64,000 nt of DNA from Burkholderiales bacterium (GTDB lineage: Bacteria > Pseudomonadota > Gammaproteobacteria > Burkholderiales > Burkholderiaceae_C): assembly GCA_019509985.1 (NCBI GenBank), contig JAEKLF010000032.1, positions 124,001 through 188,000 of the forward strand. Direction: 5' to 3'. A program made the position numbers and the translations under genes. The notes beneath the pieces were generated by a model. It made no database searches, was not told where the DNA came from, and worked only from the letters and a program-made list of their open reading frames with translations. This document shows positions 24,060-32,682 of this stretch, in pieces. The stretch's first letter is position 1, and every line of letters starts with the position of its first letter.

Positions 24060-26311
24060 ACGTGGCGACTAATAACCTACGAGTTAAGGAGAAAACGTCG
24101 AAGAGTGGGATGGGGGCGGTCCGCGACAAGCAGATTGCTGCAGCCACCGCCGAGGCGCTTTTGACGTTTTCCGCGGACCAGGTTGCGACCATATCGGCCA
24201 ACGAGTTGCTGGACTTGCAGCGGTTGCTGCGTCATGGCGGCGAGCTGGGTGTCTGGGTCACCCCTCCTGCATGGCTTACGCCTGGATCGCAAGAATGCCT
24301 CGTGAACGTCGACCTACGCTCCCGAATCCGAAATTTCCTGTCGACGGAGACGCTGGAACGCCTTGACGCGGCAACGCTGGAGGAAACGGTCCTCCACCTT
24401 TCGCGCTACCTCGTGTTGCTCCGCATCGCGCCATCCGGACTAGGCAGAGCAAGCTTTAGGTCGCTCAGTCCATCCAGCGTCCAAAACCTCGCGTTCAACT
24501 ACGTACCAAACCTCTTCGCGCTCGGACTCACGAAGCGCGTCCAGCATGCCCAAGTGACCTCTTCGTCAGAGAACAATTCGAGCCACTTCTTGTCGCTGGT
24601 GAAGACTTCGGACCTTGCGGCTCTGTCCGCTTCAGCGGCCAGCTATGTGCGCCGGGAGTGTGAGCGCATGCGGATGCTTGCCGACCTTGGTCTATGGCAT
24701 GACTGCCCATCGCTTGAGGGCCCGTCGCTGGCAGAGGCGATGTCTGGGCCGAAACCTGCACCAAACATTCCGCCGTCCCGAGACCCTCATCGGCCACTGC
24801 CTGACGACTATGTCGCGAAGCTCGGCACTCGGACGATGTGGGTTATCAAGGACCTCGCGCCGAACATTCTGGAGCTAGCAAAGAAGCTCGGCGACGTGTG
24901 GGACGACACTGGCGCTGGAGACTTCGCGCCAGTGACAGTGCGCGACTATCGACGAGACGCGGTGAAGGACCTGCTTGCCGGACATATTTGGAAAACATCG
25001 GACGGACAGCCGTTCGGCCGCCCTCCATTTCCATTGGGGCTGCCAAAGCCGAAAGGCTTTGGGGCAGTAGCCGCTGCGGAGGTTGACGGCGAAGCACAGG
25101 CGGATGAAGACGCCGCCCAAGTGCGCTGGCCACCGAAGACCTACATGGACTTCGCTCATCTGCTAGGCACGCTTCAGGCGGCTCATCTGGTAGTCGCGCT
25201 TCTGAGCATCGGACCGCGCCGATCTGAAATTCTTAGCTTGCCTATGGACTGCGTCGCGTATGCGCGCGACGGAAGGCCATACGCGCAGGGAAGGACCTTC
25301 AAACTGGTCGAGCGCCACGACGGCGAGGAGCGAGACTGGCAGCTTCCCGAATTGGCGGTGGAAGCGATCGAGCAGCAGGTCCGGCTTGTTCGATTGAGCG
25401 AAAAGGTGGGCTTCCTGACACCGAGGCCGCCGCTTCCCAGGGAGAAGGTCTCAGCATCTCTGTGGCGGCGCCTCTCGGCAAATCAAGCCCAATGCAATCC
25501 GTGCTTGACGCTGCGCGACATCAACAAAGTTCTGGTGCGCTACGCACGCACGCTGGGTCTCGACATAAATCCAGGGGGCCAGCGACTACGGTCGCATCGC
25601 TTCCGCAAGACACTGGCTCGCTTGGTGGCCCTCGCTCTCACCCAGGCCCCTCGGTTGCTGATGGCAGTATTCGGTCATAAGTCCTTGGAGATGACGCTGT
25701 ACTACATCCTCACGGACAAGGAACTCCGCGCCGAGATTGAGACGGTCAGCCGAGAACTTCGCGTCATGCGTGCAAAAGAGGTGGTCGACGCGATGGTCGA
25801 CGCCGACCTTGCTGCCGTGTCCGGCGATGGAATCGACTTCGGTGGATACGGTGGCGTCGCTGCGACCACCATCCATGTTGCAGTCGTGAACAAGAGGCAG
25901 GAAGTTCATCGGACGGGAGCGACTTGGGGCGCAAAAAACGCGATTGAACTCGCAGAACTCCTGACGCTGCAGGGAACAGTATGGCTGCAGGTCCGAGCCG
26001 GGGTGATGTGCACGATGATTCCCGGCGAAACCGGCCCCTGCAACAGGAGCAAGGGGCGCCCGGAACCCGGCAAATGCAACACGAGCTGCGGGCATCGGCT
26101 TGAGGAGGCCTTCCTGCGGGAAGACGTCGAAGCGACTCTGGCCGCTGCCGTGGCTGGCTACGAGAGCGCCATAGCAGCAGAGGACGACATGACGGCTGCC
26201 CACTGGGCGGGCCAAGTCCGTGCCAACCTTCCGCGCTTTCCGTCGGTGCAGCGGGAGTGGGCAACACACCCGACAGTCCAGATGCTGGTTGCAGCGGAGG
26301 CTCAAGCATGA
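24056..26311 (+). CDS. Tyrosine recombinase 3 of the island (large)
   Basis: A 751-residue integrase. The catalytic residues are intact: Arg388/389 in LLSIGPRRSEILSLP, His514 and Arg517 in RSHRFRKTLARLV, His541 in VFGHKSLEMTLYY, and Tyr549 or 550. A long N-terminal region (1-360) has no recognised domain. A C-terminal Cys/His cluster (VMCTMIPGETGPC, GKCNTSCGHRLEEAF) may form a zinc ribbon. The start at 24056 overlaps the stop of recombinase 2 (ATGA). An in-frame start 22 codons earlier is unlikely because it lies inside that gene. The size is well above that of phage integrases. Confidence 0.88.
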   Translation: MNVATNNLRVKEKTSKSGMGAVRDKQIAAATAEALLTFSADQVATISANELLDLQRLLRHGGELGVWVTPPAWLTPGSQECLVNVDLRSRIRNFLSTETLERLDAATLEETVLHLSRYLVLLRIAPSGLGRASFRSLSPSSVQNLAFNYVPNLFALGLTKRVQHAQVTSSSENNSSHFLSLVKTSDLAALSASAASYVRRECERMRMLADLGLWHDCPSLEGPSLAEAMSGPKPAPNIPPSRDPHRPLPDDYVAKLGTRTMWVIKDLAPNILELAKKLGDVWDDTGAGDFAPVTVRDYRRDAVKDLLAGHIWKTSDGQPFGRPPFPLGLPKPKGFGAVAAAEVDGEAQADEDAAQVRWPPKTYMDFAHLLGTLQAAHLVVALLSIGPRRSEILSLPMDCVAYARDGRPYAQGRTFKLVERHDGEERDWQLPELAVEAIEQQVRLVRLSEKVGFLTPRPPLPREKVSASLWRRLSANQAQCNPCLTLRDINKVLVRYARTLGLDINPGGQRLRSHRFRKTLARLVALALTQAPRLLMAVFGHKSLEMTLYYILTDKELRAEIETVSRELRVMRAKEVVDAMVDADLAAVSGDGIDFGGYGGVAATTIHVAVVNKRQEVHRTGATWGAKNAIELAELLTLQGTVWLQVRAGVMCTMIPGETGPCNRSKGRPEPGKCNTSCGHRLEEAFLREDVEATLAAAVAGYESAIAAEDDMTAAHWAGQVRANLPRFPSVQREWATHPTVQMLVAAEAQA

Positions 26312-26835
26312 GCTCGTCATCGAAACGACGCCCCGCTTCCGATGAGGCTCGCAAGCGCATGAGCGACGCGAAGCTTGCACTCTATGACGTTGAGGCGCAG
26401 GCCCGAATTGATAGAACCCGAGCCATGATGAAGACCATCCAAGAGGAGATGGCGGCGAACGGTGGCATCTATCCGCAGAACAAGGGTGCGGTGTCAGCTG
26501 CAGAGGTCGCCCGCCGATGTAGCTACCACCCTGGAACCTTGCATAAGGAGCGCTACGACGGCCTACGGCAGGAGCTGCAGGACTGGATTGACGCGCTCAA
26601 GGGTGTTGGCGTGGTCGGAAGGATGCGCGTCCGAAAGGAGCTAGCCCAGCGAGCTGACGAATGGAAGGAGCTGTATGAGAGCCTTGTCGAGGTTCACAGA
26701 GTGACGGAGACGGACTTGATGCACGAACAGGCTCGTGTGCGCGAACTGGAGGGAGAGCTTGGACGGCTGCGGGAGCACCTGACGCAACACGGCGAGCTCA
26801 AAGTCGTGCCTGTTCGACCGACGCCGAAGGACTGA
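26308..26835 (+). CDS. Small HTH/coiled-coil accessory protein of the mobility operon
   Basis: A 175-residue, highly charged protein. A possible helix-turn-helix (SAAEVARRCSYHPGTLHKERY, about 62-83) is followed by a helix-rich C-terminus with heptads (ESLVEVHRVTETDLMHEQ, RVRELEGELGRLREHL). The layout is like the TnpC/DUF6262-type proteins that accompany Tn554-like recombinases and help choose orientation or activate transposition. It is coupled to recombinase 3 by an ATGA overlap, with three bases to the next gene. Confidence 0.65.
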   Translation: MSSSSKRRPASDEARKRMSDAKLALYDVEAQARIDRTRAMMKTIQEEMAANGGIYPQNKGAVSAAEVARRCSYHPGTLHKERYDGLRQELQDWIDALKGVGVVGRMRVRKELAQRADEWKELYESLVEVHRVTETDLMHEQARVRELEGELGRLREHLTQHGELKVVPVRPTPKD

Positions 26836-26837
26836 GC

Positions 26838-27335
26838 ATGGCGCGCCCATCTGTGATTCCTGTTGTGCGCCAGCGGCTTGAGGCGTATCTCGAGCAATGT
26901 GAAACGGCGTACCTTGAACAGCCCGAAAGCACACGCAGCGCCACGCTGCCACGCACCGGCGACGGCAAGGTCAATGTCCGAGCTGTCGCACAGGCCATTG
27001 ACCTCAAGCCAACCCAGGAGAAGTACCTGTACGAGCGAGATGAGCTGACGTCGCTCATCAACCTCGTTGCCGAAGGCCAAGGTCTGCTGCCGATTGGTTC
27101 TCGGCTGGTACAGGACGCGAGTGACAAGGCCATCAAGGAACGTTTGGCTCGGCAGGCACAAACAGCTCGCGCCGATGCCCAAGCAGCCGTTGAAGCGACT
27201 GCCGTCCAGGATGAGCTCTTGGAGAAGGTGCGAGAGCTGTCCTTGGACAATGAGCGGTTGAGCGCTGAGAACCTGCGTTTGCGGGCCATGCTTGACGCGA
27301 TGGACCAGGGGCTGCATATCCGGATTTACGGCTGA
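26838..27335 (+). CDS. Second small HTH/coiled-coil protein of the mobility operon
   Basis: A 165-residue protein with a similar plan to its upstream neighbour. A short possible HTH (NVRAVAQAIDLKPTQEKYLY, about 49-68) is followed by a coiled coil (ELLEKVRELSLDNERLSAEN, near 128-150) ending IRIYG. I do not recognise the family. Its stop overlaps the helicase start (TGATG), so it is a coupled member of the operon, probably a DNA-binding accessory. Confidence 0.6.
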   Translation: MARPSVIPVVRQRLEAYLEQCETAYLEQPESTRSATLPRTGDGKVNVRAVAQAIDLKPTQEKYLYERDELTSLINLVAEGQGLLPIGSRLVQDASDKAIKERLARQAQTARADAQAAVEATAVQDELLEKVRELSLDNERLSAENLRLRAMLDAMDQGLHIRIYG

Positions 27336-29563
27336 TGGAGAACTTCGAGGAGCTCGTCGTCGTCGAGCGCGTTCTCTCGCAGCTTGAGCGTGGCTGTATC
27401 TTCACAGCACGCCGCGAAGGCGGCGATCCCGTAAGGGTCAAGTTCTCGGGGCGCGACACCCAACCCCTAGAGGGCGACTGGTTCATCGTCAAAGGCCTAC
27501 TCACGCCGTTTCGCGACCGCTTCGGTCGGATGGTTGACCAAGTCGAGTCGAAACGGATGAAACGCGCTATTGGCAAGGGCTCCTTGCTCAAGCCCTGGCT
27601 CGAGCGGCTGCCCAACATCGGCGACGCGAGAGCCGCCCGTCTGGTGGAGGCGTTCGGGCACGACCTCCAAGCGGTCCTGAGCGACCTTTCCAGAGTGTCC
27701 GAAGTAGCAATGGTGCTCGAACCGAGCAAGCCGGTATTGGCCACCAAGATTGCAGCTCAGGTTTACGCTCGGGTTGCAGCGCAGGCCGGCGCAGACGCCG
27801 TCAAGGCCGCAGAGGTCGGATTCTTGACGTACCTGGAGCAACTGGGCATCAGAGAGTCTCGTGCCGCTAGCCAGCTTTGGCGCTTGATGGCCGGCGCCGA
27901 CGCCGTTGAGCGGCTGCGGCGGAACCCCTACGTGTTCGCAGCCCTGCTTGACTGGAAGCTGGCGGACCGCCTCGGCCAACGGCTCGTGAGGGACGCGGAA
28001 CCTACCGCGAGCATCGCCGGGCATCCCGCCCGGCTCCTGGGCGCCCTGGGAAGCGTCTGGCGAGAGCTTCTGGCCGAGGGGGATACTGCCGCTGCTCCTG
28101 CGCGGGTTGAAGCGCTCCTGAAGGCGCGAAACGTGTCAGCCGAGGCCGCCCTCAGCCTCGCGGACGAAAAGGGCCTATTGCGTCGTGCAGGAGAGTTGCT
28201 GAGAGCGCCGGGCGCTGCTTGGCTTGAAGACCAGGTGGTCGCGGCGATCCTCAGAATCGAGGCCGGGCCACCCTCTTTCGCAGTCCCTACTGGTGATGCC
28301 TTGGCCAAGCTTGTCTACGACGCTGAATGCTGCGTCGGCATGCATCTGACGGGTGAACAGAGCCAAGCCGTTGCCGAGCTCCTCATCCTGCCGGTCGCTG
28401 CGCTTCAGGGTGGCGCGGGCGTCGGAAAGACGACCGTCATGAAAGTGCTCGCACTTGCATGGGAGACGTTGGGCGGCGATGTCGTCATGGGCGCTTTGGC
28501 GGGCAAGGCCGCTCTCACTCTGGCTCGCGGCGCATCCACTCAAGAACGGCCGCGGCTCGCCTACACCGTCGCTCGGCTGATCGGCATGCTTGAGCGCCAG
28601 CGCCTGCACGAAGAAGACTCCTCCCGCAAGCGACCGGCATCCGACGTGCAGTTCACGTCGAAGACATTGCTCATCGTCGACGAGGCGGGCATGCTTGACA
28701 CGCCCGGTCTGCACAAACTGCTGTCCCTGCTTCCCGCGGGCGCGCGCTTATTGTTTGCCGGCGACTATGGCCAACTGCCTCCGGTTGGCATCGGCAAGTT
28801 CTTCCACGATTTGGTCGCAGAGGGCTCGCGCGTTGCCACCCTGACGAAAGTCCTCCGCCAGGCAAGCGACAGCGCCATTCCCGTCGTCGCTGCCCAAGTT
28901 CGCAACGGGGTCCCTCCGGCGCTGTCAGCCTGGAAAGGCGAGGCCATAGGCGTCTTCCTTGTTCCTGAGGCTGACCTGGTTGCCACGCAGCGCCAGCTTC
29001 GCGCCCGCCATGAACTTTTGGTTGTCGCAGCCAAGAAGACCACGGTCGCGGCTATCAACGGGGCCGAATCCACATTCCGTCGAGCCCCAGGAACCCCTGT
29101 GCGCCGTCTCGGGCCATTGGCCACCGTTGCCGTAGGCGACCCTGTTGTGGTCACTGCGAACCGCTATCAGCATGGGCTCTTCAACGGCCTGCTCGGCGTG
29201 GTGCAAGGCGTTGACGATGCCGAGGTCCTTGTGCTCTGGGACGGCGAGTCGTTGCCGCGGTCACTGCCGGCGGAGGCCGAAGGTGAGGTCGAACTGGCGT
29301 TCGCCATCACATGCCACAAGGCCCAAGGCAGTTCCTCCGAGGCCGTACTAATCGCAGTTGAGGATACGCCTCTCGTCACTCGCGACTGGCTATACACCGC
29401 CATTACACGCGGCAAGGAGCTGGTGCTGCTCGCAGCCGCCGACGGAGTAGTCGCAGGTGCAGTCAGCCGCAGAACACAGCGAATCACGGGCCTGCGAATA
29501 CCTGCCCGCCGGCGGATTGATGCCGAAGAGGCTGCTCAATGGGCGCCTCGCGGATGGCCTTGA
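27335..29563 (+). CDS. RecD-like superfamily 1 DNA helicase
   Basis: A 742-residue helicase. An N-terminal OB-like part and helix-hairpin-helix (LPNIGDARAARLVEAFG, about 90-106) resemble RecD2. The SF1B motifs are all readable: Walker A GGAGVGKTT near 358-366, Walker B LLIVDEAGMLD, motif III GDYGQLPPVG, TKVLRQ, and the C-terminal UvrD_C_2 motif ITCHKAQGSSSEAVLI with YTAITRGKELVLL. It ends the six-gene mobility operon. A dedicated RecD-like helicase next to three recombinases is unusual. A role in processing transfer or excision intermediates is possible but not shown. Confidence 0.85.
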   Translation: MENFEELVVVERVLSQLERGCIFTARREGGDPVRVKFSGRDTQPLEGDWFIVKGLLTPFRDRFGRMVDQVESKRMKRAIGKGSLLKPWLERLPNIGDARAARLVEAFGHDLQAVLSDLSRVSEVAMVLEPSKPVLATKIAAQVYARVAAQAGADAVKAAEVGFLTYLEQLGIRESRAASQLWRLMAGADAVERLRRNPYVFAALLDWKLADRLGQRLVRDAEPTASIAGHPARLLGALGSVWRELLAEGDTAAAPARVEALLKARNVSAEAALSLADEKGLLRRAGELLRAPGAAWLEDQVVAAILRIEAGPPSFAVPTGDALAKLVYDAECCVGMHLTGEQSQAVAELLILPVAALQGGAGVGKTTVMKVLALAWETLGGDVVMGALAGKAALTLARGASTQERPRLAYTVARLIGMLERQRLHEEDSSRKRPASDVQFTSKTLLIVDEAGMLDTPGLHKLLSLLPAGARLLFAGDYGQLPPVGIGKFFHDLVAEGSRVATLTKVLRQASDSAIPVVAAQVRNGVPPALSAWKGEAIGVFLVPEADLVATQRQLRARHELLVVAAKKTTVAAINGAESTFRRAPGTPVRRLGPLATVAVGDPVVVTANRYQHGLFNGLLGVVQGVDDAEVLVLWDGESLPRSLPAEAEGEVELAFAITCHKAQGSSSEAVLIAVEDTPLVTRDWLYTAITRGKELVLLAAADGVVAGAVSRRTQRITGLRIPARRRIDAEEAAQWAPRGWP

Positions 29564-29671
29564 GTTGTCGTTTGACGGAGAGAGGCATGTCTTCGCTGCC
29601 GCAGTCCTGGTCGACCGCATCGACTTGGCCTATTCACACCGACCAGCTCACTCAAATACCAGGCATCGCTG

Positions 29672-30397
29672 CTATGGCTTTGACGCTCCAGGCGCCCCAC
29701 CTTTCGTAGCGCTGCCCTGTGATGCAGCAGTAGATGCTCCGGCGGCCGCAGCCTTTGCCGCTTTCCTCTTTGCGGACGTGCGCGCGGACTTGTCCTTAGG
29801 CTTGTGATACAGCGAGACCCCCATGGTGCGCACCTTAAGGTCAGTGCCGGCACCGTCGACGATGTGCGCAGAGAAATACGCCAGGACGTTGTTGGGGCAC
29901 TGCACCGGCGAGCAGTTCTGCGTCGCAAGCTTGTCCGACCAGCCCTTCAGAAGGCTCTTCGCGTTGGGCGATGCCACCATGTAAAAGACCAATCCAGCCT
30001 GGTTGTGCGCGAAATTTCCTGACGCGGTCTTGTATCGCGTGGTGAGTTGCAGCAGCCCCTCGTCAAAGTTGCCGTCCTTCTTGGCCTCTCCAAGCCAAGA
30101 GTACGCAGCCATCTTCACCGTCATGTCCACATGCCCACCGGTCTTCCCATCGGGATATGCGTCGTAGCCGAGTAGACGGAGGCCCTGCAGGATTTCACCG
30201 CTCAACCGATCCTCAGAGTCGTCCTGACGCAACTCCGGCGCGCTTTGCATGCTGTAAATCAGCTGGTCAATATCGAGGTACAGCTGGTCGACGAACTCGT
30301 CGTAAGAGCCGCCAGCGCAAATCTGGGCTCGCCGAATGCTGGCCCTGACAACCGGCTGCCCCATCAATCGCTCGTAGTCGAGAAGCGTCAGACTCAT
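29672..30397 (-). CDS. PD-(D/E)XK nuclease-like protein of an unassigned three-gene operon
   Basis: A 241-residue protein. The nuclease core is readable as Asp91 in GGHVDMTV and Glu104/Lys106 in WLGEAKKDGN, with a preceding acidic helix (EDRLSGEILQGLRLLGYDA). The C-terminus is a low-complexity basic Ala/Lys/Ser tail (about 205-241). It is the last gene of a minus-strand operon; its start overlaps the stop of the 129-residue gene. It is probably the effector of a defence system. The family was not recognised. Confidence 0.6.
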   Translation of the reverse strand: MSLTLLDYERLMGQPVVRASIRRAQICAGGSYDEFVDQLYLDIDQLIYSMQSAPELRQDDSEDRLSGEILQGLRLLGYDAYPDGKTGGHVDMTVKMAAYSWLGEAKKDGNFDEGLLQLTTRYKTASGNFAHNQAGLVFYMVASPNAKSLLKGWSDKLATQNCSPVQCPNNVLAYFSAHIVDGAGTDLKVRTMGVSLYHKPKDKSARTSAKRKAAKAAAAGASTAASQGSATKGGAPGASKP

Positions 30398-30783
30398 CGA
30401 GCCGCCTTCTCTTGCATTCCAGGACCTGGGGCGAAGAACACAAGAATTTCAGCCTTGCTGATGGGTTCGCCCGATTCAGGATGGACGACGTCCTCGTCCT
30501 TCACGTAATGCTGAAGCTCCTCCTTCGGAAGCTCGAAGAAGTAGCCCCTGTACTCGTACATGAGGCATGTCCTAAGGACCTGCAAGTTCGCGTTGGAAAG
30601 GTACGTCGCGGCACGAGCTACGACCTTGTCGTCATCGACTGCAGCAAACTCTTGAATCTTGTTGAACGAATAGTGATCGAGCTGTCCTTCCGCGCTAGTC
30701 AAAGCCTGCAAAATGTTTAGGCAAGCCTCCCTCATGCTGGGCTCCTCGGCCCAGTCCGCACGGATGACCTCTGCCACGCTCAC
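30394..30783 (-). CDS. Middle gene of the unassigned three-gene operon
   Basis: A 129-residue protein of unknown family. Segments such as YSFNKIQEFAAVDDDKVVAR and YLSNANLQVLRTCLMYEY look like a small helical or winged-helix unit. It overlaps both neighbours by 4 bases, so the three products are made together. The size and position recall the small 'middle component' of three-component defence systems, but this is only a resemblance of layout. Confidence 0.55.
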   Translation of the reverse strand: MSVAEVIRADWAEEPSMREACLNILQALTSAEGQLDHYSFNKIQEFAAVDDDKVVARAATYLSNANLQVLRTCLMYEYRGYFFELPKEELQHYVKDEDVVHPESGEPISKAEILVFFAPGPGMQEKAAR

Positions 30784-31949
30784 TTCGACCGTCTTTTCAG
30801 CCGACTCAGGATTTGGTCGACAACAAAGTCGTAGTCACTCGCGTCCATGCAGCCAACCACCTCCGCCATTGACACGCCTCGCGTAGTTCCTGCGTAGATT
30901 GCACGCACACTTCCTCGGAGTTCGAGTTCAAGGTCTGCTTTCTGCGCTGGCTGGTCCCATGTGATGCCAATCGCGTACGGCTCAACTGCATTGACCGACT
31001 GCTTACCCCCGACGTGGAAGTGGTCCTTCCGGAAATCTTGACTGCGACGCCGATGAATCTGCCCATGGTTGTTCGACGATGTGTTCGCGCTAGTAGCGAC
31101 GAACCCAAGCGCCGTGACGCGGCCGCACTTCTGATCGAGGTACATCTTGTCGATAGCAGGGTAGAAGTTCATCAGCCCCGCCCCAACTGCAAACTGGCCT
31201 ATGGACTTGGTGGACATCTCGTTCAACAAGTTCATAACCCCCACATAGGGCGGCACCCTTTTGTCCTCGGTCATGCCCAACTGGAAGTCAGTTCGAAATT
31301 CGACCAAGTCCTTCCCGGTGTCAATGACCACGGTGTCAAAACATGGCACCTGCCGAGTCTTCACACCGATGAGCTCTTCATAGTCTTCAAAGACCTTGGC
31401 CTGAGCCGCGGACATCTTGGAGATGTCAAGCTCCTCGCGTGTGGAGTACGCCCGCGTGGTGAAGAACTGCAAATACAGCTTGTCCTTCACCAGTGAAGCC
31501 TCAACCAGCTGCGGTGGTACGTCTTTGAACGGCTCCAGCGTCTCCTTCTTGGTAGGAGCGTCCAAGATGGCAAATGGCCGCTTCTTAAGGATCGCCTGAA
31601 GGTCTTTGACGGCGCGGTTGGTCGCCCACTCGACGACCCTGTGTTTGCTGTCGACGTTCTGCTCGCGCAGATCGAAGATGTGGACGTGCTTGTTGCCGAC
31701 GTAGCTGTGGTTCAACGCTGCGCGACTCAGCACGTCATAGGCGCGCGTCCAGACCGGGTCGTTATGTGAGTCAGTTCTGGCACGCGACAACGTCTCACGC
31801 CAACCGCGGCTTGCATGCAGGCCTGCTTCAGAGACAAGTGCACGCGCAGCTGAATACTGCATCCGCGTCTCGAGCAATTCGAGGACTGCAAGGACTTTCT
31901 CGCGCGCGGCAACGGCACCGGCCGAAAGCCCATGCGTAGCTTGGTTCAT
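30780..31949 (-). CDS. First gene of the unassigned three-gene operon, unknown function
   Basis: A 389-residue soluble protein with no family I can name. The N-terminus is helical (AREKVLAVLELLETRMQ). A central part carries KHVHIFDLREQN and VVIDTGKDLVEFRTDFQLGM, and the C-terminus has a charged helix (DFVVDQILSRLKRRSK). No Walker A motif is visible. It begins the operon and overlaps the 129-residue gene. A sensor or adaptor role for the downstream nuclease is inference only. Confidence 0.55.
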   Translation of the reverse strand: MNQATHGLSAGAVAAREKVLAVLELLETRMQYSAARALVSEAGLHASRGWRETLSRARTDSHNDPVWTRAYDVLSRAALNHSYVGNKHVHIFDLREQNVDSKHRVVEWATNRAVKDLQAILKKRPFAILDAPTKKETLEPFKDVPPQLVEASLVKDKLYLQFFTTRAYSTREELDISKMSAAQAKVFEDYEELIGVKTRQVPCFDTVVIDTGKDLVEFRTDFQLGMTEDKRVPPYVGVMNLLNEMSTKSIGQFAVGAGLMNFYPAIDKMYLDQKCGRVTALGFVATSANTSSNNHGQIHRRRSQDFRKDHFHVGGKQSVNAVEPYAIGITWDQPAQKADLELELRGSVRAIYAGTTRGVSMAEVVGCMDASDYDFVVDQILSRLKRRSK

Positions 31950-32109
31950 GAACCCTCCCTTGAAGGCACTGTATTTGTAGGATCATGTTACATGTCGTGG
32001 ACATGTCAGGGAAGCCTCACGATCCTCGGCTCGGATGAACGGGATCGTCCCCTCCCCCGATAAGGCCCCTACGAAATTGCGCCCGCCTGTGCGACGACTG
32101 TTCACTCGT

Positions 32110-32340
32110 CTTCGTCAACATGGGATAGCCGGACGCATACTGCACAGAGTCAGGGATCGCCGTTCCGGCGCATGGCCATCGTCATTGGCCGGAGCCGGCT
32201 TCTGGAGCATGCTCTGGTCTACGCCGCGTTGACGCGACGGGTGGACCATCTGGTGTTCCTCGGCGACCTGCAGGCGTTCAAACAAGGCGATGTTGACCGC
32301 TCCCTTGGCGCAGAAGCGCTCAGTGGCCTCACCGTCTAGC
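32110..32340 (+). pseudogene. Decayed C-terminal fragment of an SF1 (RecD/UvrD-type) helicase
   Basis: From 32172 the plus strand encodes MAIVIGRSRLLEHALVYAAL, then TRRVDHLVFLGDLQAF and a stop at 32340. Just upstream, the bases for Q-G-S-P-F-R-R sit in the same frame, and H-R precedes them one base out of frame. Together these recreate the helicase motif H-R-A-Q-G-S-x-F-R-R plus motif VI Y-x-A-L-T-R. The rest of the helicase is missing, so this is a frameshifted relic of former cargo. Confidence 0.6.
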
Positions 32341-32682
32341 CGGCGAAGTCAACTTGTCAAAGCCTCTTCGCCCTTCGCGTCAGCTACCGGTTCCCGAGGG
32401 CCATCAGGTGCTTGCCCCTGGGGCGCGCAGCGATCCAGGGGTGAGGCGGTAGCAGCCGGCCCGGTAGGGCTTCGCGCGAAACGCGAACTGCGTAGCCCGC
32501 CGAACACATGGCCTGAGCTCCTAATCTTCGCAAGCGTTTTCGGATCGCAACCCAAGCTCCAGAGCGCTTTCAGATTCCGGCCAGACCCCTCGGCTACAGG
32601 TAACTTCTCGCCGCGGAAATGCCGCGCGCAACACGCCCTCGCCTTTGCAGTTCTCGACGGACGAGTACGCAGCAACATATGG
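32341..32682. other. Intergenic stretch with no gene seen
   Basis: This interval lies between the helicase relic and the end of the adenine-methylase gene. The open frames on both strands lack start context and family features. I see no hairpin with a T run. Confidence 0.4.

Noticed and set aside
20659..26311. Naming the recombinases as a RIT or gamma-mobile-trio element
   Set aside because: The lengths and the extra genes do not fit known members well, and no profile search was possible. They are kept as comparisons only.
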